A stretch of 6,100 nt of DNA from Candidatus Ratteibacteria bacterium (GCA_028715665.1 JAQURI010000096.1:1-6100); one strand, 5' to 3'. Positions 1 through 5,321 are shown, numbered from the stretch's first letter. The notes: generated by a model not told the origin, from the sequence alone. Numbers and translations: made by a program.

Positions 1-1
1 G

Positions 2-478
2 CCAAACATGAAAATAGCCCAAAAAGTCGATTTAGAGAAAATTATTGCAGAAACGGGCGATGATTCAAAACAGAAAAACGCCGACCCATCAACTCCTTTC
101 CAAAGTTTGAAACGGAACAGCATTTCTTATATGAGAACGGAAAAGATAGACGGAAAAGAGGTCTATATATTCCAAGGCACTCCTGAAATTGCCGATGTGG
201 AAGAGATGTCTTTTGTTCCCGAAAAATTGGAAATAGGGATTTATGCCGACAGCGGAATGATAAGCAAAATGGTTATGATTAATAAAGAAGGCAAAGAAAT
301 GATGTCTCAGACTTATTCAAACATCCGGCTGAATATAGACATTCCGGATAGCGAATTCGAATTTAGCGCGCCTGGGGGAGTCCAGGTAATAGACATAACC
401 AAAAGCACTTTAAATATGATGAAACAGACAGGAGAGGAGGAAGAACAAATAGTTCAAGATTCCGTACTTTTGCAGTAA
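2..478 (+). CDS. LolA/lipoprotein-sorting-like envelope protein, C-terminal part (5' partial)
   Basis: The frame is open to the left edge: codons for Pro-Asn precede the first visible Met at position 8, so this is probably the 3' end of a longer gene and not a complete 158-codon one. The visible protein alternates short beta-strand-like segments (KEVYIFQGTPE, EKLEIGIYADSGMISKMVM, QTYSNIRLNIDIPDSEFEFS) ending in the pattern 'NIRLNxxIPDSxFxF', typical of the last strands of LolA and related outer-membrane lipoprotein-sorting proteins, whose beta-sheet forms a half-barrel for lipid moieties. Such proteins are normally periplasmic, but the signal peptide would lie outside the window. The C-terminal tail after about residue 130 is polar with an EEEE run and probably unstructured. 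It is convergent with truB, 32 bp apart. The family call comes from recalled sequence patterns only; an unrelated beta-rich periplasmic protein is possible. Confidence 0.55.
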   Translation, partial: PNMKIAQKVDLEKIIAETGDDSKQKNADPSTPFQSLKRNSISYMRTEKIDGKEVYIFQGTPEIADVEEMSFVPEKLEIGIYADSGMISKMVMINKEGKEMMSQTYSNIRLNIDIPDSEFEFSAPGGVQVIDITKSTLNMMKQTGEEEEQIVQDSVLLQ

Positions 479-510
479 ATTATCAAAACTTGAATATGCG
501 ATTGTTGATA

Positions 511-1449
511 CTAGATGCTCATTGAAAATACTCTTATATGATTAAAAACTATTCCGTTTGCGGCCAATTTTGCGAGGTCTTTTTCGTCCCTGATGCATTT
601 GGCAACGGAAATAAGCTGTCCATCTTCCGATAAAGCTTTAACTATAAGCCCTTTACTAAGTTCAAAATCTCTGTCCGCAATAGCTTCTTTGTATATCGGA
701 GTTCCTGAAAAGGTGGTTATTAAAAAATCTTTTTTCACTTTAAGCGTTGGCAGTTTTTTTAGACCTTCTTTTATATCAATCAGACAATCTTTTTCGATAG
801 TTTTTTTTGCCAATATTTTTTCAAGCGGTTTCGCATCTTTAATCGAAAAATTGCCAACTTTAGTTCTCCTTAAATCCGTCAAAACAGCACCGCATCCCAA
901 TTCTTTGCCGATATCGTTTACCAAACTCCTTATATATGTGCCTTTGGAACAGGCAACTGTAAACCCCCACACCAAAGTATTTGGTGTGGGGGTAAATTCC
1001 AACGAATATATCGTAACTTTCCGTTTTTTTATTTCAATTTCTTTCCCCTTATGAGCAAGCTTATAGAGTTTTTTGCCGTTTTGTTTTATGGCGGAATGCA
1101 TAGGAGGGGTTTGTAAATATGTGCCTGTAAATTTCTTCGCGGCATCTTTTATTCGTCCTCCACTTACTTTGACATTCTTATTTTCTTTTATAACTTTGCC
1201 TGTTATGTCGCCCGAATCAGTAACTTTTCCCAAAAGCAGAGTCCCTTCGTATTCTTTATCTTTGTCTATAAAAAACTGGACTATTTTGGTAGCTTCATTA
1301 ATACATACAGGAAGAAGTCCTGTCGCCATCGGATCAAGCGTCCCCAGATGGCCCGCTTTTTTTATATGGAATTTCCTGGCGATTTTTTCCACGACTTTAT
1401 AGGAAGTCACACCTTTGGGTTTATCCACTAAAAGAATTCCGTTAAACAT
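511..1449 (-). CDS. truB: tRNA pseudouridine(55) synthase TruB
   Basis: Isomerises U55 in the T-loop of elongator tRNAs to pseudouridine in the cytoplasm. At 312 aa it is the usual length. The N-terminal MFNGILLVDKPKGVTS is the standard TruB opening. The catalytic motif GHLGTLDPMATGLLPVC (residues 33-49) carries the nucleophile Asp39; Leu35 replaces the commoner Thr. Further family blocks are the KEYEG tyrosine (Tyr67), PPMHSAIKQNGKKLY (115-129), CSKGTYIRSL (167-176, Arg174) and LRRTKVGNFS (193-202). Residues about 235-285 look like the C-terminal PUA RNA-binding domain. The loop at residues 153-162, just before CSKGTYIR, is encoded by a 29-bp palindrome that also occurs in the fumarase beta gene. 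The gene follows rph by 51 bp and is the last gene of the minus-strand run. No clear Shine-Dalgarno sequence precedes the ATG, but the start is fixed by the conserved N-terminus. Confidence 0.97.
   Translation of the reverse strand: MFNGILLVDKPKGVTSYKVVEKIARKFHIKKAGHLGTLDPMATGLLPVCINEATKIVQFFIDKDKEYEGTLLLGKVTDSGDITGKVIKENKNVKVSGGRIKDAAKKFTGTYLQTPPMHSAIKQNGKKLYKLAHKGKEIEIKKRKVTIYSLEFTPTPNTLVWGFTVACSKGTYIRSLVNDIGKELGCGAVLTDLRRTKVGNFSIKDAKPLEKILAKKTIEKDCLIDIKEGLKKLPTLKVKKDFLITTFSGTPIYKEAIADRDFELSKGLIVKALSEDGQLISVAKCIRDEKDLAKLAANGIVFNHIRVFSMSI
964..992. repeat. 29-bp palindromic element, copy A, inside truB
   Basis: A near-perfect palindrome has 13-bp arms (CCCCCACACCAAA at 964-976 and TTTGGTGTGGGGG at 980-992) around a GTA centre; one further A:T pair (963/993) extends it. 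It is identical at 25 of 29 positions to the copy at 2615-2643, and both are followed by TAAA on the plus strand. It is translated as TruB residues 153-162 (TPTPNTLVWG), in the loop between beta-strands ahead of the CSKGTYIR motif. As RNA it would form a very stable hairpin within the coding region. Confidence 0.9.
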
Positions 1450-1464
1450 CTTGATTCAGTTTAG

Positions 1465-1500
1465 AGTTTAGAGAAATCTCTTAACTAAGTTCTCTAAACT
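1465..1500. repeat. AT-rich inverted repeat in the rph-truB spacer
   Basis: AGTTTAGAGAA (1465-1475) and TTCTCTAAACT (1490-1500) are perfect 11-bp inverted arms around a 14-nt loop. An extra partial copy, AGTTTAGAG, lies at 1458-1466. The right arm abuts the rph stop codon, so the hairpin fills most of the 51-bp gap between rph and truB. The stem is weak (AT-rich) and is not followed by a U-tract, so it is not a convincing intrinsic terminator. It could be an mRNA-processing or 3'-stabilising hairpin, or the remnant of a repeat. Confidence 0.6.
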
Positions 1501-2217
1501 TTAAACAATTACTCCCACTATATCTCTTTCTATTTCAATTATTTCTTCTATCCCCTTTTTTGCAAGGGATAACATGCCTTCCAAATCCGAAGGAGAAAAC
1601 GGCTCTTTTTCCGCCGTGCCCTGAACTTCGACGAGCTTGCCGCTTCCCGTCATACAAACATTCATGTCTACTTCCGCTTTGGAATCCTCGCTGAACGAAA
1701 GGTCAAGCAATTTTTCACCGCTTACGATACCGACAGACACAGCCGCGAGGTAATCTTTAACTGGCAAAGAATGTATTACTCTCTGATTTCTTAACTTTTT
1801 AAATGCTTCCACAAGAACTATAAATCCGCCTGTTATAGAAGCTGTCCTAGTACCGCCGTCCGCCTGTATAACATCACAGTCAATTTTTATAGTTGATTCT
1901 CCAAAAGCTCTCAAATCGGTAATGGTACGCAAACTTCTGCCGATTAATCTCTGAATCTCTTTGACTCTACCGCCTTCAATTAATTCATCGCGGTAATTCC
2001 TTACCCCGGTTGCGCGCGGAAGCATCCCGTATTCCGCAGTAACCCAACCGCTTCCCGTGCCTTTCAAGAAAAGGGGGACCCTATCTTCGAAAGTAGCAGT
2101 GCATACTATTCTCGTGTCCCCCATTTCCAAAAGACAAGAACCTTCGGCATGCTTTATGTAATTGGTGACAATTTTCAATTCCCGTATCTGGTTGTTTTTT
2201 CTCTTATCAGCTCTCAT
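1501..2217 (-). CDS. rph: Ribonuclease PH
   Basis: Phosphorolytic 3'-5' exoribonuclease that trims tRNA precursor 3' ends, releasing nucleoside diphosphates. Members form a hexameric ring in the cytoplasm. The 238-aa length matches the family. Diagnostic segments include the N-terminal RADKRKNNQIRELKI, GSGWVTAEYGMLPRAT (55-70), RLIGRSLRT (90-98), the invariant CDVIQADGGTRTASITGG block (114-131) with the phosphate-binding GGTR at 121-124, and the acidic stretch DLSFSEDSKAEVDMNV (172-187), whose Asp178 and Asp184 fit the usual metal/catalytic pair. EVQGTAEKEPFS (197-208) is the standard C-terminal motif. There is no fused Ham1/RdgB (ITPase) domain, as occurs in some bacteria. The start codon is 3 bp beyond the fumarase beta stop, with an AAAGG ribosome-binding site inside the end of that gene, so the two are probably translationally coupled. 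Confidence 0.98.
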   Translation of the reverse strand: MRADKRKNNQIRELKIVTNYIKHAEGSCLLEMGDTRIVCTATFEDRVPLFLKGTGSGWVTAEYGMLPRATGVRNYRDELIEGGRVKEIQRLIGRSLRTITDLRAFGESTIKIDCDVIQADGGTRTASITGGFIVLVEAFKKLRNQRVIHSLPVKDYLAAVSVGIVSGEKLLDLSFSEDSKAEVDMNVCMTGSGKLVEVQGTAEKEPFSPSDLEGMLSLAKKGIEEIIEIERDIVGVIV

Positions 2218-2220
2218 CTT

Positions 2221-2772
2221 TTATCCTTTCTTTTTTCTATTAAAAATGTTTTTACCCTTACTATCCATCGCAACAATAACAGGGAAATCTTTTACTTCCA
2301 ATTTGTATATAGCTTCGGTGCCGAGTTGGGGATATGCGATTACTTTAGCTTTTTTTATTTTTGTAGCCAGTAGGGCAGCTGCCCCGCCCACAGCAACGAA
2401 ATATATCGCTTTAAATTTTTTAATTGCCTTTGTAACTTCATCGCTTCGTTTTCCTTTACCAATCATTCCTTTTAAGCCGTTTTTTAGAAGTGTCGGCGTA
2501 TAATCATCCATTCTCGAACTCGTAGTAGGCCCGCAGGAACCGATAGGCATTCCTTTCCTGGCCGGCGTAGGTCCAGCGTAATAAATTATCTGGTTCTTTA
2601 AATCAAAAGGCACGCCCCCACACCCAAAATTTTGGTGTGGGGGTAAAGCTTCCACTATTTTTTTATGTGCGGCATCGCGGGCAGTGTAAATAGTGCCTGT
2701 GATTAAGACAATATCGCCCGAATTCAGACGGGAAACTTTATCTAAAGTTAGAGGAGTCGTTAATGTTCGCAT
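2221..2772 (-). CDS. Class I fumarase/tartrate-dehydratase-type hydro-lyase, beta subunit
   Basis: Corresponds to the C-terminal (swivelling) domain of class I Fe-S fumarases, supplied as a separate 183-aa subunit that works with the alpha subunit encoded upstream; the complex interconverts fumarate and L-malate. Visible family motifs in order: TGTIYTARDAAHKKIVEAL (25-43), YYAGPTPARKGMPIGSCGP (64-82) followed by TTSSRMDDYTP (83-93), KGMIGKG (101-107), FVAVGGAAALLA (125-136) and LGTEAIYKLEVKDFPVIVAMD (150-170). Residues 44-53 (PPHQNFGCGG) are encoded by the 29-bp palindrome and make this loop several residues longer than I recall for related proteins. The start at 2772 has no evident Shine-Dalgarno sequence, but MRTLTTPLT aligns with typical family starts. 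Fumarase and tartrate dehydratase subunits cannot be separated by eye; with leuA and no tartrate genes nearby, fumarase is preferred. Confidence 0.93.
   Translation of the reverse strand: MRTLTTPLTLDKVSRLNSGDIVLITGTIYTARDAAHKKIVEALPPHQNFGCGGVPFDLKNQIIYYAGPTPARKGMPIGSCGPTTSSRMDDYTPTLLKNGLKGMIGKGKRSDEVTKAIKKFKAIYFVAVGGAAALLATKIKKAKVIAYPQLGTEAIYKLEVKDFPVIVAMDSKGKNIFNRKKKG
2225..2229 (-). promoter_or_regulatory. Shine-Dalgarno site of rph, inside the preceding gene
   Basis: The minus strand reads AAAGG followed by 7 nt and ATG at 2217. The site lies within the last codons of the fumarase beta gene (stop at 2221-2223), which supports coupled translation. It is the clearest ribosome-binding site in the window; truB, leuA and the beta-subunit gene lack a comparable one. 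Confidence 0.7.
2615..2643. repeat. 29-bp palindromic element, copy B, inside the fumarase beta gene
   Basis: CCCCCACACC at 2615-2624 and GGTGTGGGGG at 2634-2643 are perfect outer arms; the centre is C-AAAA-TTTT, giving 13 of 14 possible pairs. It is 25/29 identical to the copy at 964-992 and shares the following TAAA. It is translated as residues 44-53 of the beta subunit in a different codon phase from the truB copy: the first base of the element on the coding strand is codon position 1 here and position 2 in truB. It carries no stop codon in either frame used. Confidence 0.9.
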
Positions 2773-2780
2773 TTTACTAA

Positions 2781-2801
2781 CGGTGTTCGGTTTGCGGTTT
2801 T
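2781..2801 (+). repeat. Degenerate heptamer tandem repeat in the alpha-beta spacer
   Basis: Three consecutive 7-bp units read CGGTGTT, CGGTTTG and CGGTTTT on the plus strand. The last unit overlaps the left arm of the hairpin at 2796-2824, whose right arm carries the same motif in inverted orientation. The array is short and degenerate, so chance is not excluded, but it lies in a non-coding spacer with two other inverted repeats. Confidence 0.5.
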
Positions 2802-2824
2802 CGCAGTAACGATAACCGAAAACC
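2796..2824. repeat. Inverted repeat (hairpin) in the alpha-beta spacer
   Basis: GGTTTTCG (2796-2803) and CGAAAACC (2817-2824) are perfect 8-bp inverted arms around a 13-nt loop. The hairpin lies between the two fumarase subunit genes, 24 bp upstream of the beta start codon. No U-tract follows on the minus strand, so it is not an obvious terminator; repeat-element or mRNA-stability roles fit better. Confidence 0.65.
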
Positions 2825-2829
2825 TAAAA

Positions 2830-2858
2830 CCCCTGCCCGACAATATTTGGCAGGCGGG
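2830..2858. repeat. 29-bp GC-armed palindrome, possible divergent relative of copies A and B
   Basis: CCTGCC (2832-2837) pairs with GGCAGG (2849-2854) around an 11-nt AT-rich loop; two more C:G pairs are possible outside a bulged C at 2855. Aligned end to end with the 964-992 element it has the same length, a C-rich left end, an identical TATTTGG core and a GGG right end, with 19 of 29 positions equal. Some of that reflects composition, so common descent is only a suggestion. It starts 12 bp after the alpha stop codon on the minus strand. Confidence 0.6.
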
Positions 2859-2870
2859 AATAACCTGTTT

Positions 2871-3713
2871 TTATATAATTGCTCTTTTGTATCTCAACAG
2901 ATAACAGGAAAGATTAACACATACAGGCAGTCCGCCTATATGAGTGGGAAAATCTTCTATACTTACATTTAAAGCAGTTATTTTTCCGCCTGCTCCCTGC
3001 GGACCTATTCCTAATCTGTTTATTTTCTGCAGAAGTTCCTTTTCGAGTTTTGCAATCTTTTTGTCGGAATTTGATTTATTTAAAGGGCGAATAAGGGCCT
3101 GTTTTGCCAAAAGAGTTACATTGCTCATACTTCCGCCGATTCCGATTCCGACAAAAAGCGGAGGGCATGCGTTCGGACCTTTTTCTTTCACAACTTGCAA
3201 AACAAAATCTTTTACGCCACCCAGCCCTTGCGAAGGGGTAAGCATCTTTACGTCGCCCGCATTTTCCGAACCAAAACCTTTCGGCATTACCGTTATTTTG
3301 ACTTTGTCACCAGAAATAAATTTGTAATGAATAACTGCGGGCGTATTGTCTTTTGTATTAACCCTTTCGAAAAGAGGCGATTTAACTATAGACGCTCTTA
3401 AATATCCTTCTTTTGTGCCTTTGCTAACGCCCTTATTGATCGCTTTTTCCAAATTGCCTTTTATACGAACTTTCCTGCCGATATCAACGAAAATTTCCTG
3501 TATTCCCGTATCTTGGCACAAAGGCATACCTTTTTTTGCGGCAATTTCTATATTGTCCAACATTTGTTTGAAAATATATCTGCCGAGAGGAGAACTTTCT
3601 TTTTTGGAAAATTCGACAATGAGACGTTTTACTCCGAAAGGCAACCGGTAATTTGCTTCTTTTACAAGGTCAGCAACAATAGAGGGGAATATATTAGCAG
3701 ATACTTCTCTCAT
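2871..3713 (-). CDS. Class I fumarase/tartrate-dehydratase-type hydro-lyase, alpha subunit
   Basis: Carries the [4Fe-4S] cluster that acts as Lewis acid in the reversible hydration of fumarate to L-malate, together with the beta subunit encoded next. The 280-aa length is typical of a free-standing alpha subunit. The three expected cluster cysteines are visible: Cys66 in GMPLCQDTG (62-70), Cys183 in GPNACPPLFVGIGIGGS (179-195) and Cys270 in LPVCVNLSCYLLRYKR (262-277). MPKGFGSENAG (143-153) and LGIGPQGAGGKITAL (234-248) are also family hallmarks. The C-terminus reads CYLLRYKR where I recall CHAARH-like endings in relatives, so this end is somewhat divergent. It lies 55 bp after leuA; a GGGG ribosome-binding candidate 4 nt before the ATG may be masked by a leader hairpin. 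An unusual 98-bp repeat-containing spacer separates it from the beta gene. A related hydroxy-acid dehydratase activity is possible. Confidence 0.93.
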   Translation of the reverse strand: MREVSANIFPSIVADLVKEANYRLPFGVKRLIVEFSKKESSPLGRYIFKQMLDNIEIAAKKGMPLCQDTGIQEIFVDIGRKVRIKGNLEKAINKGVSKGTKEGYLRASIVKSPLFERVNTKDNTPAVIHYKFISGDKVKITVMPKGFGSENAGDVKMLTPSQGLGGVKDFVLQVVKEKGPNACPPLFVGIGIGGSMSNVTLLAKQALIRPLNKSNSDKKIAKLEKELLQKINRLGIGPQGAGGKITALNVSIEDFPTHIGGLPVCVNLSCYLLRYKRAII

Positions 3714-3717
3714 CTAA

Positions 3718-3760
3718 CCCCATTTCTTTTAAGTTTAATTTTGCAAGAAATCATTAGGGG
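3718..3760 (-). promoter_or_regulatory. Possible leader hairpin masking the alpha-subunit ribosome-binding site
   Basis: On the minus strand GGGG (3718-3721) lies 4 nt before the ATG at 3713 and is the only ribosome-binding candidate. The adjoining AAGAAAT (3722-3728) can pair with ATTTCTT (3745-3751), and CCCC (3757-3760) can then pair with GGGG across a 5-nt bulge. Translation from leuA, which ends at 3769, would reach the base of this structure, so coupling could expose the site. This is inferred from base pairing by eye only. Confidence 0.35.
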
Positions 3761-3768
3761 ATAATTCC

Positions 3769-5283
3769 TTAATATCTACTGCAAGGTTTACATGCTCTAT
3801 TAACCGCTTTCAAATAGGCTTTTGCAGACGCCTCTATAATATCTGTGGAAGCGCTTCTGCCCATAAACTCTTTCCCGTTTATTTTTACTCTTACGGTAAC
3901 TTCGCCTAAAGCTTCCTTGCCGCCTGTAACGGATTTTATAGAATAATCCAGGAGTTTTATCTGCATTTTTGTAATTTTGTCTATCGCTTTATAAACGGCA
4001 TCCACAGGACCGTCTCCGCAGGAGGCTTCTTCGATAATCTTGCCTTGCTTTTTTATTTCCACAGTCGCTGTCGGAATAGTCTTATTTCCGGTTACTACAT
4101 TTACATACTGTAAAGAATAAGTTTCTGGAATTCTGAAGATTTCCTCTTCCACAATTGTTTTCAAGTCTTCGTCGAATATCTCCCGCTTTTTATCGGCTAA
4201 ACTCAAAAATGCCTCATACGTTTTCTGGAAATCCTTATCTTTCAATTTATAACCCAATTTTTTCAACTTGTCCTCTAAAGCATGCCTTCCGGAGCGCGCA
4301 GTCAATACTATTTTATGCCCTTGAGCACCAACATCCTCCGGCCGCATAATTTCATAGGTTGTCCTATTTTTCAAAATGCCGTCGACATGGATACCCGCAG
4401 AATGGGCAAAAGCATTCCCTCCCACGATTGCTTTGTTGGGCTGGACATAGATCCCGGTCAAACGGGATATCAAACGGGATGTGCTGTAAATTTCTTTTAT
4501 ATTTATATCGGTTGTCTTTTGCAGGAGTCTTTTTCTCGTGTGAATTGTCATTACGATTTCTTCCAAAGACGCATTCCCTGCCCTTTCGCCGATTCCGTTA
4601 ATTGTGCATTCTACTTGTCTTGCTCCCGCTTCTATCGCGGCAATTGAATTGGCGGTCGCGAGCCCCAAATCATTATGACAATGGACCGAAATAATCGCTT
4701 TATCTATATTGGAAACATTTTCTTTTATGCTTTTTATGAGGTCAAACCATTCCGTCGGAATAGAATACCCTACGGTGTCGGGTATATTAACGACAACCGC
4801 TCCCGCGTCAATGACCGATTCCAAAACTCTATATAAAAACTCGGGCTCCGTTCTGGAAGCATCTTCCGGAGAAAATTCCACATTGCGGGTATATCTTTTG
4901 GCATATTTAACAGCTTCGACCGCCATTTTCAAGATTTCTTCGCGGCCTTTGCCGAATTTATACTTAATATGTATATCGGACGTTGCAATAAAGGTATGAA
5001 TTCGGGGATCTTTCGCTTTTTTCAAAGCCTGCCAACAGGCGTCAATATCTTTTTTAACAGCACGCGCAAGCCCTGCGACAGAACATTTTTTTATCTTGGA
5101 TGCAACCAATTTTACCGCCGCAAGTTCTCCGGGAGAACTTACCGGAAAGCCCGCCTCAATAATATCAACGCCCAATTTCTCCAACTGTTGGGCTATTTCA
5201 AGTTTACTCTTGGGATTGAATCCGCAACCTGCGGCTTGCTCGCCCTCCCTTAAACTCGATTCAAATATATATATCTTTTCCAT
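3769..5283 (-). CDS. leuA: 2-isopropylmalate synthase (LeuA type, with regulatory domain)
   Basis: Condenses acetyl-CoA with 2-oxoisovalerate to 2-isopropylmalate, the first committed step of leucine synthesis, in the cytoplasm. The 504-aa length is that of full-length bacterial LeuA. The N-terminal TIM barrel shows SLREGEQAAG (10-19), FSPEDASRTE (137-146), NIPDTVGYSIP (166-176), HCHNDLGLATANS (201-213) and NGIGERAGNASLEE (229-242). Metal ligands expected from the family are residue 13 plus His201 and His203; position 13 is Glu where most LeuA proteins have Asp (LRDGEQ), as in homocitrate synthases. QPNKAIVGGNAFAHSAGIH (281-299) then leads to the linker. The C-terminal LeuA dimer/leucine-binding domain (about 388-497) has GDGPVDAVYKAI (423-434) and STDIIEASAKAYLKAVNR (479-496), so leucine feedback is plausible. 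A short CKPC tail follows. Citramalate or homocitrate synthase activity is less likely but not excluded. A strong promoter lies directly upstream; no Shine-Dalgarno sequence is visible. Confidence 0.93.
   Translation of the reverse strand: MEKIYIFESSLREGEQAAGCGFNPKSKLEIAQQLEKLGVDIIEAGFPVSSPGELAAVKLVASKIKKCSVAGLARAVKKDIDACWQALKKAKDPRIHTFIATSDIHIKYKFGKGREEILKMAVEAVKYAKRYTRNVEFSPEDASRTEPEFLYRVLESVIDAGAVVVNIPDTVGYSIPTEWFDLIKSIKENVSNIDKAIISVHCHNDLGLATANSIAAIEAGARQVECTINGIGERAGNASLEEIVMTIHTRKRLLQKTTDINIKEIYSTSRLISRLTGIYVQPNKAIVGGNAFAHSAGIHVDGILKNRTTYEIMRPEDVGAQGHKIVLTARSGRHALEDKLKKLGYKLKDKDFQKTYEAFLSLADKKREIFDEDLKTIVEEEIFRIPETYSLQYVNVVTGNKTIPTATVEIKKQGKIIEEASCGDGPVDAVYKAIDKITKMQIKLLDYSIKSVTGGKEALGEVTVRVKINGKEFMGRSASTDIIEASAKAYLKAVNRACKPCSRY
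5122..5140. repeat. 19-bp perfect palindrome inside leuA
   Basis: AAGTTCTCC (5122-5130) and GGAGAACTT (5132-5140) are perfect 9-bp arms around a single G. It encodes part of the conserved VSSPGEL segment (residues 48-54) of LeuA. With a one-base centre it suits a DNA-binding dimer better than an RNA hairpin, but codon constraint alone may explain it. Confidence 0.4.
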
Positions 5284-5292
5284 TGTTTGGAG

Positions 5293-5321
5293 ATTGTACT
5301 AAAAAAACAGGAATTCGTCAA
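5293..5321 (-). promoter_or_regulatory. Sigma70-type promoter of leuA, near-leaderless
   Basis: The minus strand carries a -35 box TTGACG (5316-5321) and a -10 box TACAAT (5293-5298) separated by exactly 17 bp, each one mismatch from consensus; the spacer contains a T7 run. The -10 box ends 9 nt before the leuA ATG, so a start site at the usual distance would leave a leader of only about 2-5 nt, matching the absence of a Shine-Dalgarno sequence. The -35 box lies just beyond the stop codon of the upstream PmbA-like gene. Confidence 0.7.

Noticed and set aside
8..478. First plus-strand frame as a complete small gene starting at the ATG at position 8
   Set aside because: The frame continues to the window edge, no ribosome-binding site can be assessed, and the protein looks like the end of a larger beta-rich domain without a signal peptide.
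481..510. TATCAA/TTGATA inverted repeat between the convergent first gene and truB, considered as a bidirectional terminator
   Set aside because: Only 6 AT-rich pairs around an 18-nt loop and no U-tract on either side; too weak to call a terminator.
964..992. Palindrome in truB as an intrinsic transcription terminator
   Set aside because: The stem is strong but lies mid-gene in an intact truB reading frame and is not followed by a U-tract in either direction.
593..1054. Long plus-strand open frame opposite truB, with similar ones opposite the other minus-strand genes
   Set aside because: Low-complexity hydrophobic translations with no recognisable family, lying exactly antisense to well-conserved genes; these are shadows.
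4458..4480. Tandem 12-bp repeat (TCAAACGGGATA followed by TCAAACGGGAT) in leuA
   Set aside because: It encodes the S-R-L-I/S-R-L-T pair that is a normal conserved feature of LeuA proteins before TGIYVQPNKAIVG; protein similarity within the motif accounts for it.
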